A stretch of 64,000 bases of DNA from the NCBI RefSeq assembly GCF_042453785.1, contig NC_091668.1:11366001-11430000 (forward strand), in the 5' to 3' direction. How positions within the stretch are numbered: position 1 is the stretch's first letter; each line of letters starts with the position of its first letter. This document shows, piece by piece, positions 43,491 to 54,521 of the stretch. The notes beneath the pieces were generated by a model. That model had not been told where the DNA came from. It searched no databases and saw only the letters and a program-made list of their open reading frames with translations. A program made the translations under genes and the position numbers. This DNA comes from Malus domestica. Its lineage: Eukaryota; Streptophyta; Magnoliopsida; Rosales; Rosaceae.

Positions 43491-44091
43491 ATGAATATAT
43501 GAAGGAAGAGAAAGAGATTGGTTGGAAGATAAATAAAAACAAGCGAAAATTACGTGCGCCCAAAACTGGGTGTGGGTGGTGGTGATGGTGTGGTAATCAA
43601 GCTTAGTTGGAGGCCATGAAATCAAATCATCTAATAATTCTAATTTATTTTGTTTAATTAGTATGGAACAATATTATTCGAGACATGTGGCAAAGGTTGA
43701 CCCATTCTTTGTTTCATAATTAATAATTTAATTGCAAACTGATATTTGTATTAACTTTAACAGAAGACGTTAATTAATTGTGGACATTAGTTTAGTGTCT
43801 CTAAAAACACTTATACAAGGGTTCTAGCTGAAAATAAAAGTGTCCGGCAAAACAAAACCTCGCTTTATCAACGATCATTTCGTTTTAAAAGCGTTTAGTT
43901 TTTGTTTTGTTAGTGAAGGTCATGAGTTCAACTTTTGTCGGTGGAAGATTCTTGTGTTGTTTCAAACAACAAAATCTCTCTCTTATATGTGATGATCTTT
44001 AGATGTTAGTACATGGTCATGTTGATTTACTAGCTAGCTCTTGGTCAAGAAAGAAGTTTCGGGTTCAAATTTCTCTCTAAACTTTCTCTAT

Positions 44092-44133
44092 TGATGATGA
44101 TGATGATAATAATAATAATAATAATAATAATAA
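44092..44133. repeat. (GAT)n(AAT)n microsatellite
   Basis: About five GAT units run directly into about nine AAT units. Confidence 0.95.
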
Positions 44134-44455
44134 AGAAAAAAGATAGAGGATCCAAATCATGTTCGTTATCTAAATTCTCGACTATGAATCAAGCCAACAG
44201 TTCTTAAACACAAAATTGAATGTGCATTGGCATTGATATCAACATTAATATTGTGTTCGATGCTCATATTCTAATAGCTAACTAGCTTGATCGTGATGTT
44301 GGATTGATCAAGAGTTAGGACTTTCATAATTGGAGTATGATTCTCTCCCCTCTTTTTTTTTCCTCTCCATCCCTCCCCTCCTATTTGAATGGTCACGATT
44401 AAGTCACGTCCACATCTTATATTAATTTTTTATAGAAAGAGAAAGACAAAATATA

Positions 44456-44649
44456 AAATGTGAGAAGAGGAAATGGAAATGAATAAAAAGAGGATGAGAG
44501 AGAATCTTAGTCCTTCATAATTTTAAATGAGAAATATGTATCCATTATATGCACAGTATAGAAAATGTGAGAGGAGAAGATGAAAATGAATGAAAAGAGG
44601 ATAAGAGAGAATCATAATCCTTCATAATTTTAAATGAGAAATATGTATA
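44456..44649. repeat. Two tandem-like copies of an ~87-bp unit (offset 107 bp)
   Basis: AAATGTGAGA(A/G)GAG...GAGAGAATC and CCTTCATAATTTTAAATGAG followed by AAATATGTAT occur at 44456-44542 and 44563-44649. Non-coding. Confidence 0.85.
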
Positions 44650-45429
44650 CAACACAGTACTGTCAAAGATATAAAACACTCAGAGTCAGTATCAGGTCAA
44701 ATTAAGTTTACAAATCTTGGTCAAAATCAATCAAAATAATTTTAATTTACAATCAATCAGCTTCTTAAATTTCATCGAGTATTAATTTAAAATTAAAGAG
44801 TCAAATATAATTTAAACACCAAAAAATCCTTAAAAGCAATTACATATATTGTGATGTAAGAATCACAGGGAAAAATAAAACAATGTCTGAACGATCTGTG
44901 TGCCCACATTATTTTGCTCATAATCTGACATAATCTGAAATAATGAGTGGATGCTATAAGGACTTGATCAACCGGAATCTAAACGTGATGATATCTCCAC
45001 CAAACTCATCGTTTATAAAACATGTGTAAAGGCCACCTTCATCATCAGTGGATGACAACAAACTCAATACAACAACATTTTTTTTATATTTGGATCATCC
45101 TTTCAATGGTTTTCTAAACTGAGGATGGAAAATCGAACTTGAGATTTCTCTAACATCCAAGTTCTTTATAACATTAGAAAAAAATTTGCAAGTAAATTAG
45201 AAGTTAGTTAGAGTTCAATTTTGATTATCGTTCTATAAAATCAATTTATATTAAACTGATCTATCAGTAAGAGTTTTTCAATATAGACAAATCTTGCGTG
45301 TAGTTGTGGGATGCGAATGTCCAGTTAACTGACTATATTGTGATCATTAACCGGTCATTTAAACCATGCACCTAATCCCACAAAATCTATTTCGTTGGAG
45401 AAAACCGTAAACCTCATCATATGATATAT

Positions 45430-45814
45430 GGGGAAGAATCCGTTCACCACTTTTTTATATAACTTTTGACACACATTTTTATGAGGTCCACTCTGTATTG
45501 TATTTTAATGATCTGAACTGATTATTTTTTAGAACATCATTAATAGATCGTCCTTACAAAAAGTTAGACAAATCCAATATCATTAAGACATTTATATGTA
45601 GTGAAAAAAATTGACGAATACGGTTCTACAAAGAAACCATACATCTTAATCCAATGATCATATGGTTTTAGAGTTGATGATTTTTGGTAGACATAATTTT
45701 TTAGGGAAGACCTAAAAGATAAACGGTTCAGATCGTTGAATACATTACGAAGTGAGCTCTACAAAAACATATGTCAAAAGTTGTGTAAAAAAGTGATGTC
45801 ACGATCCGTCCCTA
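45430..45814. mobile_element. MITE with ~85-bp inverted repeats (~385 bp)
   Basis: The left arm GAATCCGTTCACCACTTTTT...AACTTTTGACACAC...GATCTGAACTG pairs with the right arm, which reverse-complemented reads GGATCGTGACATCACTTTTT...AACTTTTGACATAT...GATCTGAACCG. Both arms extend about 85 bp with roughly 70-75% identity by eye; the middle is AT-rich and non-coding. Confidence 0.75.
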
Positions 45815-46370
45815 CAATACATTATCCTAGGAGCAATTTTTATCTATTTTTCACTACAAAATTACTTACCTTCCCATGATCATTACCATTATATAATTGC
45901 GTGAGTTGATAGCAGTTTCTTTTTATATCGTTTGTTTGTGTGTGGGTTTGGATGAGAAGTCGAAAGTAGTTTGAACGTAGAAAAGTGGTTTCCTTAAATG
46001 TAATTTGATCTACTTATGGTTTGGACAATAGTGTGCTGGTGGATCATTATTGGTTCCAAACCTAATTAAAAGTTGATTACGTACGTGCACAAGTATTCAA
46101 AAAATTTAACCAAAGAATATTAGGTCCATACGCCAGCAATTAATTAAATAATTAATCAGATCACCACCTAGCAAAATGTTAATAAATTAAAAATAAAACC
46201 CCAACAAGAAAAAAGCAACATAATTTTCTCAACTGGGAGATTTTGCCAATAACATATCATATAAAAAATATCGATGTGGCCCTATATATGTTGTGGAATA
46301 AAGCTTTAATCCCTGCTGTGTTCATTATGTTTTAAACTTAAAGTTTAAACCCTAATGCTTTTTCGTATTA

Positions 46371-46805
46371 GGCCTACTTATGTCTACGCTCTTAAACTCA
46401 ATACGAGTCTTATTTTTCTTAATATAACTCGTGTTATGTCACTTAATTTTCTATAAACTCAACTTATTTTCACTTTGTCCATAGTGTAATGTCTATTCCG
46501 TTAAAATTGGTGATGTGGCATAAATGAGACTCACTTTTTGCAGAACAGTATACTATGTGGGTGCCATTTGGAAAAAGAAAGTTAAAAATAATAACAATTA
46601 ATTTAAAACTCAAGTTTTAATTATTTAAAATAAGAATAAATCCCCTTACCCCCTCTCCCTCTCCTTTAGAACCATCGTTACCGGATTTTGACGGCATGGG
46701 CCAAAGTGAGAATTAAGTTGAATTTTACGGGGTTAAGTTATGCATTTTGAGTTACATGAAGAGACTCATATTGAGTTTTACGGGGCATAAGTATAAATAA
46801 GCCTT
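46371..46805. mobile_element. MITE with ~110-bp inverted repeats (~435 bp)
   Basis: Left arm GGCCTACTTATGTCTACGCT, AAACTCAATACGAGTCT, CAACTTATTTTCACTTTG. The reverse complement of the right arm is AGGCTTATTTATACTTATGC, AAACTCAATATGAGTCT, CAACTTAATTCTCACTTTGG. The order of blocks is preserved, so this is a foldback/MITE element; no coding capacity. Confidence 0.75.
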
Positions 46806-47247
46806 CTTATTACTTTAAATATAATATAGTGCAATTGCTCTTATGTAGTCCATTTGTGGCACATCCTGCTTCTCATTCTGCAGTCAATTACTAAAATTAA
46901 CTAAATAAATAATTAATCAACTCGTTCCGACAAGAAAAAGAAATTTCATTAACTCGTAATGTTATGGTTTTAAGCATTTTTAATTTAATTAATTTAACTA
47001 AGAAGAGGAACACAAAGTAGTGGTGTGGTAGGAGATGATGTTTACCTTTCCATGCTACACATGGCAATTTAATAAATAAATAACTACCAGAATTTGAGGT
47101 TCGTTTGGTATATAAACTAATAATAATAATTTATTATTATTTATGATTTCTTATAAGGACCAAGAAATAAAATTTAAAAAATAATGTGGATGTGGCTGCT
47201 GGGATTCGAGCCTCAAGTCTAACTTTTAGTTGTGACAGGAATACGGA

Positions 47248-47354
47248 TGGTACACCACGTGTTTTTATGCAAGTGGTGGAAATTTTTAATTTTAAGTTAT
47301 TAACTTTTTAACACACATAATCCACCATTTATATAGGGACACGTGGTGTACCAC
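47248..47354. mobile_element. Hairpin MITE (~107 bp) with CACGTG in each arm
   Basis: GGTACACCACGTGTTTTTAT (left) and the complement of the right arm, GGTACACCACGTGTCCCTAT, form a foldback around a short AT-rich loop; AGTGGTGGA/AATGGTGGA pairing continues inward. Confidence 0.7.
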
Positions 47355-49845
47355 TTTGTGTGAAATGAACATTGAAAAATCTCTCCACGACCACAACGTG
47401 GAATTCTTACCACTAAACTAAAGACACAAGTAGTAATTTAATTTAATTTCTTTTTAAAAAAGAGGGACAACCGGTGATACGTCAAGGTTATTCATCCATT
47501 TCAGGGGCTGGAAAGACTCATAAGGGCATTTCAACCTCTTCATGGCCACAAGTCTGGCATTTACACCAACATCAGGTTTCGAAACCAAGACCTTCAATTT
47601 TTAATTTAAAGAAAGTCTTGCAATCCGTTTTTTACCACTAGACCACCAACTAATGATTAAGTAGTGATTTAATTAGAATTTAACCAATATTTTTGTATTG
47701 ATAAAATTGATGTTTATTAACATATTTTTAGAAGGAAACTGAGCATGTGGAAACTACTTACGAACATACCTTGTTCCAAAAGCATATAACATCGTCTTTG
47801 AAGTTACCAAAATTGTTGAGACACTAATGAAAAAAAGTTGTCTACTAATACCAAATACAATATAATCTTAATATAAAACATAAAATAAAAATTAACAATA
47901 AAATAATTATCGTTTCGTCTCCTAACTCAAAAGTAAATTAATTTTTTTTATAAATAAAATAAAGAAGAAAACTTCAGATTTAATAACAAGTAAACACATT
48001 TTTAAAGTTAATGACTGCAATGTCACGTAAATTTACCTTTATTTAAATTCTTCTTTTAAAATAAATTTAAAAAAAAAGGTCTGTTAATTTAACTCATTTC
48101 ATGGCCCTGCATAAAATTATCCATGAACAAGTTACAAGCGTAATGTTGCAGCAAAGACGTAAGTTAAAAGAACAGATCTGCTAAAATAAAAAATTAAGGT
48201 GGAGAGACAGTACGTGTATTTATTTAGGGCAAGCTACCTTCATCTTTTTCATTGTGTATTTTATTATTGTTATTATTACGATGGATGAGGGAAAGATGCA
48301 AATAGAAATTGAACGCATGAAAGATGTGCAAGCAAAACGTCAAAATCATATACAAACAAGTTGCTTCAATTTATGTGCTGTGATTTTTCAAAATAATTGC
48401 ATGGAGTGATGTCATAGATTTAGTACCGATATTGGGAGAAATTCTTAAGTGTAACAACATGAATTTATCACGTATTATAATGTGGATGAATAATATGATT
48501 GATATGTTATATTTTTAAAAGTAATTTTTCAATATACTAAGAACACGACCATATAATGTTACTATTTCACCTAAATTAGGACACATGTCAGGTTTGAAAA
48601 ATCTCTCCAAAATAACTAAAAGACTTGAATCAAAATTTGAAATTGCATTCGAAGCTTAGCCAAGTTGTCAAGTTTGAATTCCTATCACTGTTCAGATGAA
48701 TTTAGTTTACATTTGTTTGTAACAAAAAGTTTATGAGGAGATTATTTACTTTGACCACTAGCCGTTGGATACACCTACAACCTTAAGCCGGAATGACTTA
48801 CAATATGTGTCACTAGTATAGATTTACGTAAGAATGTGCCATTGCCCCACTGATATGCTTAGGAATTTACAAATCATGTATCAATGAGAACTACAAATGG
48901 CGAGACTTGAACCTTGATGGGGATCACATGGCAGAGACCTTACTAACTAAGTCAACCCTCATTGGCCAATTATCTTATCATTTGTCAAAAGAAAAATCCA
49001 AAATTACATGAAAATAGTTTCTTTGAAAAAGTATTTTCGTTTTTACCCCATAAAAAAGTATTTTCGTGGAAATGGCAGATATCCTTTAAAATGTAGTAAA
49101 AAAAAAGTAAAACAAATATATTATTGGGGGTAATAAAAGTGATGAGTGTGTGGATCCACAAATATAAAGAACGTCGTGCTCACCAAATTATCCTTTCAAG
49201 TTTCAAGACTCTGTGGATTCGATCCTTGACAAATTCACGGGTTTTGTTTTTGTAGATAAAAAACTTGCGTACTCAAATTCTCTTTTCTTTTTATTTATTT
49301 TTTCTTTTTGATGAATTTTGATTCATTAAACTCAATTTAAAATTTTAAATGGACGTCTATTTTGTCCTTACCAAGCAAATCTCTGACCCTGGAATCTGGG
49401 GATCAGTTCGATTATCCTCATCTCCTTATAAAAAACAATTATCTAATGAATGAGTGAGTCGCAAATAAAATGCACAACACTTCCAATCCAATTAACTTGT
49501 GAATAAATTTTGTGAATAAATTAGTGGTTAGAGTTTTTCGCTTCAAGTCACTGTGTTTGTGTTCCAATAATTTTTCTCTTTTTAATGTAGATTATATATA
49601 ACGATATATTTTAGTAAAATGTGATGGTTTGAGCTCATCTTTACAATGAGCATCCTATATTAATTTGATATAGTACAAACCGTTAACGAGAATCAAGCTT
49701 GATTCGAGCACAGCCTCACACTTACTAAATGGCTTATTAATTGTAGCTTAAAGTAGTAGTATCGTATTTAATAAAAAAAAAACTTGTTTATTAAATATTT
49801 TGGGTTAAAATAATTTAGTTACTAGGAAAAATTAGGGATGGATTT
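47355..49845. other. Gene-free AT-rich region
   Basis: No coding sequence of any confidence on either strand over about 2.5 kb. Frequent short A/T homopolymers. Confidence 0.5.
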
Positions 49846-50195
49846 TGTTGATGCACAAAATCCGGAGGATCTTGGACCAACGTAAATCCGATCGTGAATC
49901 ACACAAACGAACAAGAACATAAAGATGTATCGTGGTTCATCCCAACTGATGTTGATTCCATTTCACTGTATGAATGTATGGATTACAATAGATCGGCAAT
50001 TGAGCTCTCTATGGATGCAGCCCTTGCCATTTTGCTCTCTGTTTGGCTGAGAGGGTATTGCCCTCTATTGTTGTGAGGCTCTCCTTTGTGAAGGTGAAGA
50101 TGATCCTTTTATAGAATAAGGGTTTTTTCCCTCTTACATGGGTTATGTGCTTAGTAATGAGGTCTAAGGACAAGGCCCAATATATGGTACCAACA
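49846..50195. mobile_element. Probable solo LTR (350 bp)
   Basis: Begins TGTTGATGCACAAAATCC and ends TATGGTACCAACA, so the termini are TGTTG...CAACA. Flanks are GATTT (49841-49845) and TATTT (50196-50200), a 5-bp duplication with one mismatch. The interior has a TATA-like TTTTATAGAATAAGGG (about 50,108) and terminator-like AT-rich sequence, as in LTR promoters. There is no internal polyprotein or second LTR, hence solo. The ORF at 49894-50076 inside it is not a gene. Confidence 0.6.
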
Positions 50196-50905
50196 TATTT
50201 TATTACCAAATTACCATGCTAACTGAATTACCAATTGTACAATACCAATTTTGTGTCAATTGGTAATGGCATGGTATTGGACCGAACCAAAATTTATGGT
50301 ACAGTTTTGGTATTCAATACCATTACCAAAGGATTATCGTACCGTATCGAAAAATATAATAATGTAGATTTATAACTTATATAACATATATGCGTATAAT
50401 ATTATCTATAATATTTGTTTGGTTCGATCCCCCGCCTGACCTAACTAATGACAAAAGAAAAAGGCAAAGAAAAGAAACCCTTCAGTAACTCAGGTTCTTT
50501 CTCTTTGAACACTTTCCCATTCTACCGTCGACTCCACACTCATCCATCTCTGTTAATTGATTTTGTAATTGGTTTTGTTTTAAGATTAATTGGGTTTATG
50601 AACCTTCTTGTAATACGGAAGGAGTAGGTGCGATCTGGATGTTGTAAGTAAAAAATAGTTGGGTTCACCATTGCCAAGCGCCATAACCATGTCTTCAAAC
50701 AAGATGATTTTGTCACTTACCATGCCATAACTAAGTTTAATGTGCTATACATATATATGTTTAACAAAGTGACAATTACCATTACCATACCATGCTAACC
50801 AAAGTATTTTGCATACTGAAAGTTTGGCACGGTAATGATAATGGATTTTGTCAAAACAAACATTTGGTATGGTAATTGGTACGGAGGCTTTGACTTGTCT
50901 GATTT
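50196..50905. mobile_element. Candidate inverted-repeat element
   Basis: TTACCAAATTACCATGCTAAC near 50,202 and its approximate complement near 50,865 (TTTGGTATGGTAATTGG) bracket AT-rich DNA with further GGTAATG/CATTACC motifs. Borders and duplication not established. Confidence 0.35.
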
Positions 50906-52560
50906 AACAATTTTTCTTCAAGAGTCCAAACTACTCAGCATTACGCGTGATAAACAATCAGAACTGATTTGAGAAAATACTATTTTTACTAATTTTTTTT
51001 TCAAGATTTTTACTCACTTTTTAGTCTAATGAATATAAAGTCAAATTAGTATTGAAGACCTACTCTTATGTAAAAGGAAAATATATTTTAGATATACATG
51101 AAACAACCAAAAAAGAGGAAAGGTACTACTATCGTTATTAACCCTCCTAATAAGAATAATGGTAGATGTTGAACACAATTCGTTGTCAAAGACATTTCAA
51201 GTTTTTCTCCCATGTTGCTTTAAAAAAAGGGTTTAATTTTTTTGATAATTACGTGTTTTCTTGTCCAATAAGGTTTCAAGTTCGTTTTTCCTATCGGATT
51301 AATATTTATCTCTATGTCTTCTTAGCCAATTAGGATTTTCAATTTCTAGTAGAATTCTATACAAAAATTTGGGGTGTGCGTGAGTTGGTTTGGGTCTGTT
51401 TTGGTCAAAATCGAAACCAAACCGATTTGGTTGGTTGGGCCAAAATTGCAAATCAAAATTGACCAAGCTGGGTCTAAAACCGATCAGGTCGATTAACTGA
51501 CGGTGGTTGTTTGGTTTGAGTCGGTTCTCGGTTTGTGTGAAGAAGAAAATACATAACAAATTTCTCTTAGAAAAGCTACAGAACGTAGCACTAATATGAG
51601 TGATTGCTCAAAAGAAGCAGCCCAAGAAGAAACCAAAGCAGCAATTGCTGCCTTCTCCAAATGGTCCCCCTATTCTACGGACTCTCAAACTAATCATGTT
51701 TTGTTTTTAGGTGATGGAAACACGGTAACTTGCAAATAAATAACCATTTATATTACTACACATAATAATTGTGATAAGAAATAAAATTAAATATATGCAT
51801 ATTGGTTTGGTTAACCGTACCTTAAGAATTTTGGAAATCGATTGCCAAACCAATTAAGATCGGTGCGATTCGGCTTAACCATCAAAAATTAAAAAAAAAA
51901 AAAAACCAAACCAAACCAAATAGCTTCATTTGGTTTTTTTTTTTTTTTTCTAAAATGTCCAACCTATTACAAACCTCGTGATCAACTAAGACCTCAACTT
52001 TTCTCTCAATTGTTAGTTTATGGTACTCCTACTATTTTTTGTGCAAATTTTAATCTAAATCGCTTATACTTATTTTTAGTTGCGCTATTGCTTTGACTCG
52101 TAAGAATATTTTTCATGTAAAAGAATATGTTAGATTTTCAAATTCCTTTCAACATAATTTTTGTATTTAATTTGACATAACATAAAGTTATATGTACATT
52201 AACACGGTAACGAGTTAGTAAAATTATTATATGGATAGATAGTGTATTTTTATACGAATATGTAGTTTTCATCCACATAAGTCGACTCACTTATTCACAC
52301 ATACATAAAAAACAATCAATCTGATAAGCAAAGTGACAGAGACCCATTTCAAGTCTTCAACCTCAAGGTGGATTCTAATTTACTTGGACCTGAAAAATAA
52401 TTAAAGAAATAAAACAATCTTAATCACAACAATTAAAAAATGGCCACAGAAGAAAAAATAGTATGAGGTTGGCCGGCAGCTGATCCCCTGCAGCCGTCGA
52501 TCGTTGACCTTTTATATGATCCAACGACTCACATATCTCCGAACTCACTTTCTCATCCGG
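50906..52560. other. Gene-free region with a possible decayed hAT-like element
   Basis: Between about 51,367 and 51,920 AACCAAACC/GGTTTGG motifs on both strands and GGGTGTGCG resemble GGTTCGGTT-type hAT MITEs, without definable ends. Remaining sequence is non-coding; its right end is promoter DNA of the RING gene. Confidence 0.4.
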
Positions 52561-52644
52561 ACGGCACTACACTTTGGCTGTTGTAACTTGTTTGTTCCAG
52601 TTAACCTTCCAAAGCTGGAAAGAAATTAACTCCAAAAAATTAAA

Positions 52645-54512
52645 AATTATATATATAAAAAAAAATGGAAGTCCAATATTACAAGGGACTTCTCTCTTCA
52701 CACAGGCGTTTTTACCTCCTTCTCTCTCTAAAAGGAAAAGCCTTTTCCTTTCTCTCTCTAGATCCTTAAAAAGCTTAAACTTTCGGCTTCTGGGTATTCA
52801 AAGGAAGAAGAAGAAGGAAGAGGAGGAAGAAATAGGTAGAATTAGAACATCGGATGATCAAGTTTACTTCTTTAACTCTGATCTAAATTCAATGATTATC
52901 GTTTTGTATTGGGTTTTCTTCTAAATTTTTCAAATTTCTCCATCTGGGTTTTATCTCTGATTATCGTTTTTGGTATTGGATAGCTGCTGGGTTTGCTTCA
53001 TCATCATCTGCTTCCTTCTGCCTCCAAACTTTTTAATTTTTTTTTCAAAATTATAATTTTTGGTGAGGAATTCTGATCAATTTTTCCAGCTTGGTTTTCT
53101 TCCTTATCAATAAAAATAAGCACTTTTCAAGTCCAAAAGCGAAGATTTCTGTTTGGTTTGTGGGAATATATGGAGGAGAAATCATGATAAACATTTGTTT
53201 CCCTCCTTTTCACTGGTTTTTATTTTTCAGGAAATTCAGCTTTTTCTTTCTTTCTTTCTTTCAAGTCCTTAAATCACGGGGAGAGAGTCTTTGGTGAAAA
53301 TAGAAAATAGGATCATTGTGTGGAGAATAATTCAAGAAAAAAGGGGTTTGTGGCCACTTTTTTGGGATGATTTTATGGGGCATGTGGCCATCTGGAGTCC
53401 TTTTTTTAACCCTTGCTTTTCTTCCTTTTTATGTTTTGACACAATTAAAATTTTGGGTTGTTGGGTTTCTCTTTGTATCATCAATGACTCAACTAATGCC
53501 GACAGAGGTCTTAATTTGCTAATTCTTGTTTTTTAGTGCTTAATCCTGCATTTTTGAGCCTCTAATCATCTTTTTTTTTTGTGTGCATGTTTTGTGTTTT
53601 TTCTTAATTATTATGTTGTCTTCTGCATAGAAATTATGCTCGTTTCGATGTTTCGCGTATTGCTAGTGCTCTGAGTTCTGGAATTTGTGTGATATGGTTT
53701 TGACTTACGATACAAAATTGTTGATAATGGACATACTTGTAGTGTGGACATTAGTACAGATGATGAATTTCGAAATAGTTATCGAGTGCAGTTAATCGTG
53801 TATGATGGAATGATCAACAAGTGGCTATGGTAAAGTAACAAAATTCTCTTATAATGTTTCATCGCAGCAGATTATAGTTGAATAAGGATTCCATGTCTCT
53901 GGCTAGGAAACTTGTTTGTGGGGGGGGGGGGGCTATTACTTCCAGCAGAGGAAATGCATCAATATATCTGGCCTCCAATTTTTGTTGTCATGAAAAAATC
54001 TTGAAATCTGACCTTAGTAAGATTGTTGAAATTACAACCTCAATCAGATTCCAAGTTTTGCTCATTTATGCGATGAGTTTTTGGCGGATTATTTGTAGCT
54101 TTTTGTTTTACATTGGATTCTTGTTATTTTCCATGAGCGATGACAAACTAGTGACTCATTTCTCTGTGAACATTTTTGTGTTTAGCTTTACCTACATATG
54201 AGACATAGTGCTTGCATGAAACATACTGTCTGCATAGGAAACATATTTTGTTTTGTTTAAACCTGTCCGTTGCAGTTGTTCTCAGGACTATTAGTTATGC
54301 AATGTCTGCACTCTTGTTTCCTTGTTTTTCCCCCTTCCGAAGAAATTGCCAATTATGAGTACCAAGGATTCTTTGACTCTTATATGATACTTCACCTTCT
54401 AGATCTAGATTGTCTCTCACTAACATTCTTCATGGAACTTGGAAATTTTTGTCATTTTACTTTGAAAATGGCATCAAAGATCTTAAATTTTTTTTTGTTA
54501 CTGTTCTTACAG
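52645..54512 (+). promoter_or_regulatory. Promoter, CT-rich leader and 5' UTR intron region of the MBR-like gene
   Basis: A TATATATATAAAA stretch at about 52,645-52,660 is followed by CT-rich sequence (TTCTCTCTCTAAA...TTTCTCTCTCTAG, about 52,715-52,760) and a purine tract (52,800-52,835). The coding exon begins after a clear acceptor TTCTTACAG (AG 54511-54512), 9 nt before the ATG, so a leader exon and intron must lie here. The donor is not certain. Confidence 0.5.
53920..53932. repeat. Homopolymer of 13 G
   Basis: Unbroken G run in the leader intron of the RING gene, unusual in such AT-rich DNA and prone to sequencing error. Confidence 0.95.
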
Positions 54513-54521
54513 AATTGAAAC

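Larger units (their letters stand above)
43500..45429. other. Promoter of the calmodulin-binding gene, then gene-free DNA
   Basis: AT-rich, no coding sequence recognised. Includes the (GAT)n(AAT)n microsatellite and the 107-bp-offset repeats listed separately. Confidence 0.5.

Noticed and set aside
49894-50076. A 60-residue ORF
   Set aside because: Lies wholly inside the solo LTR and shows no family similarity.
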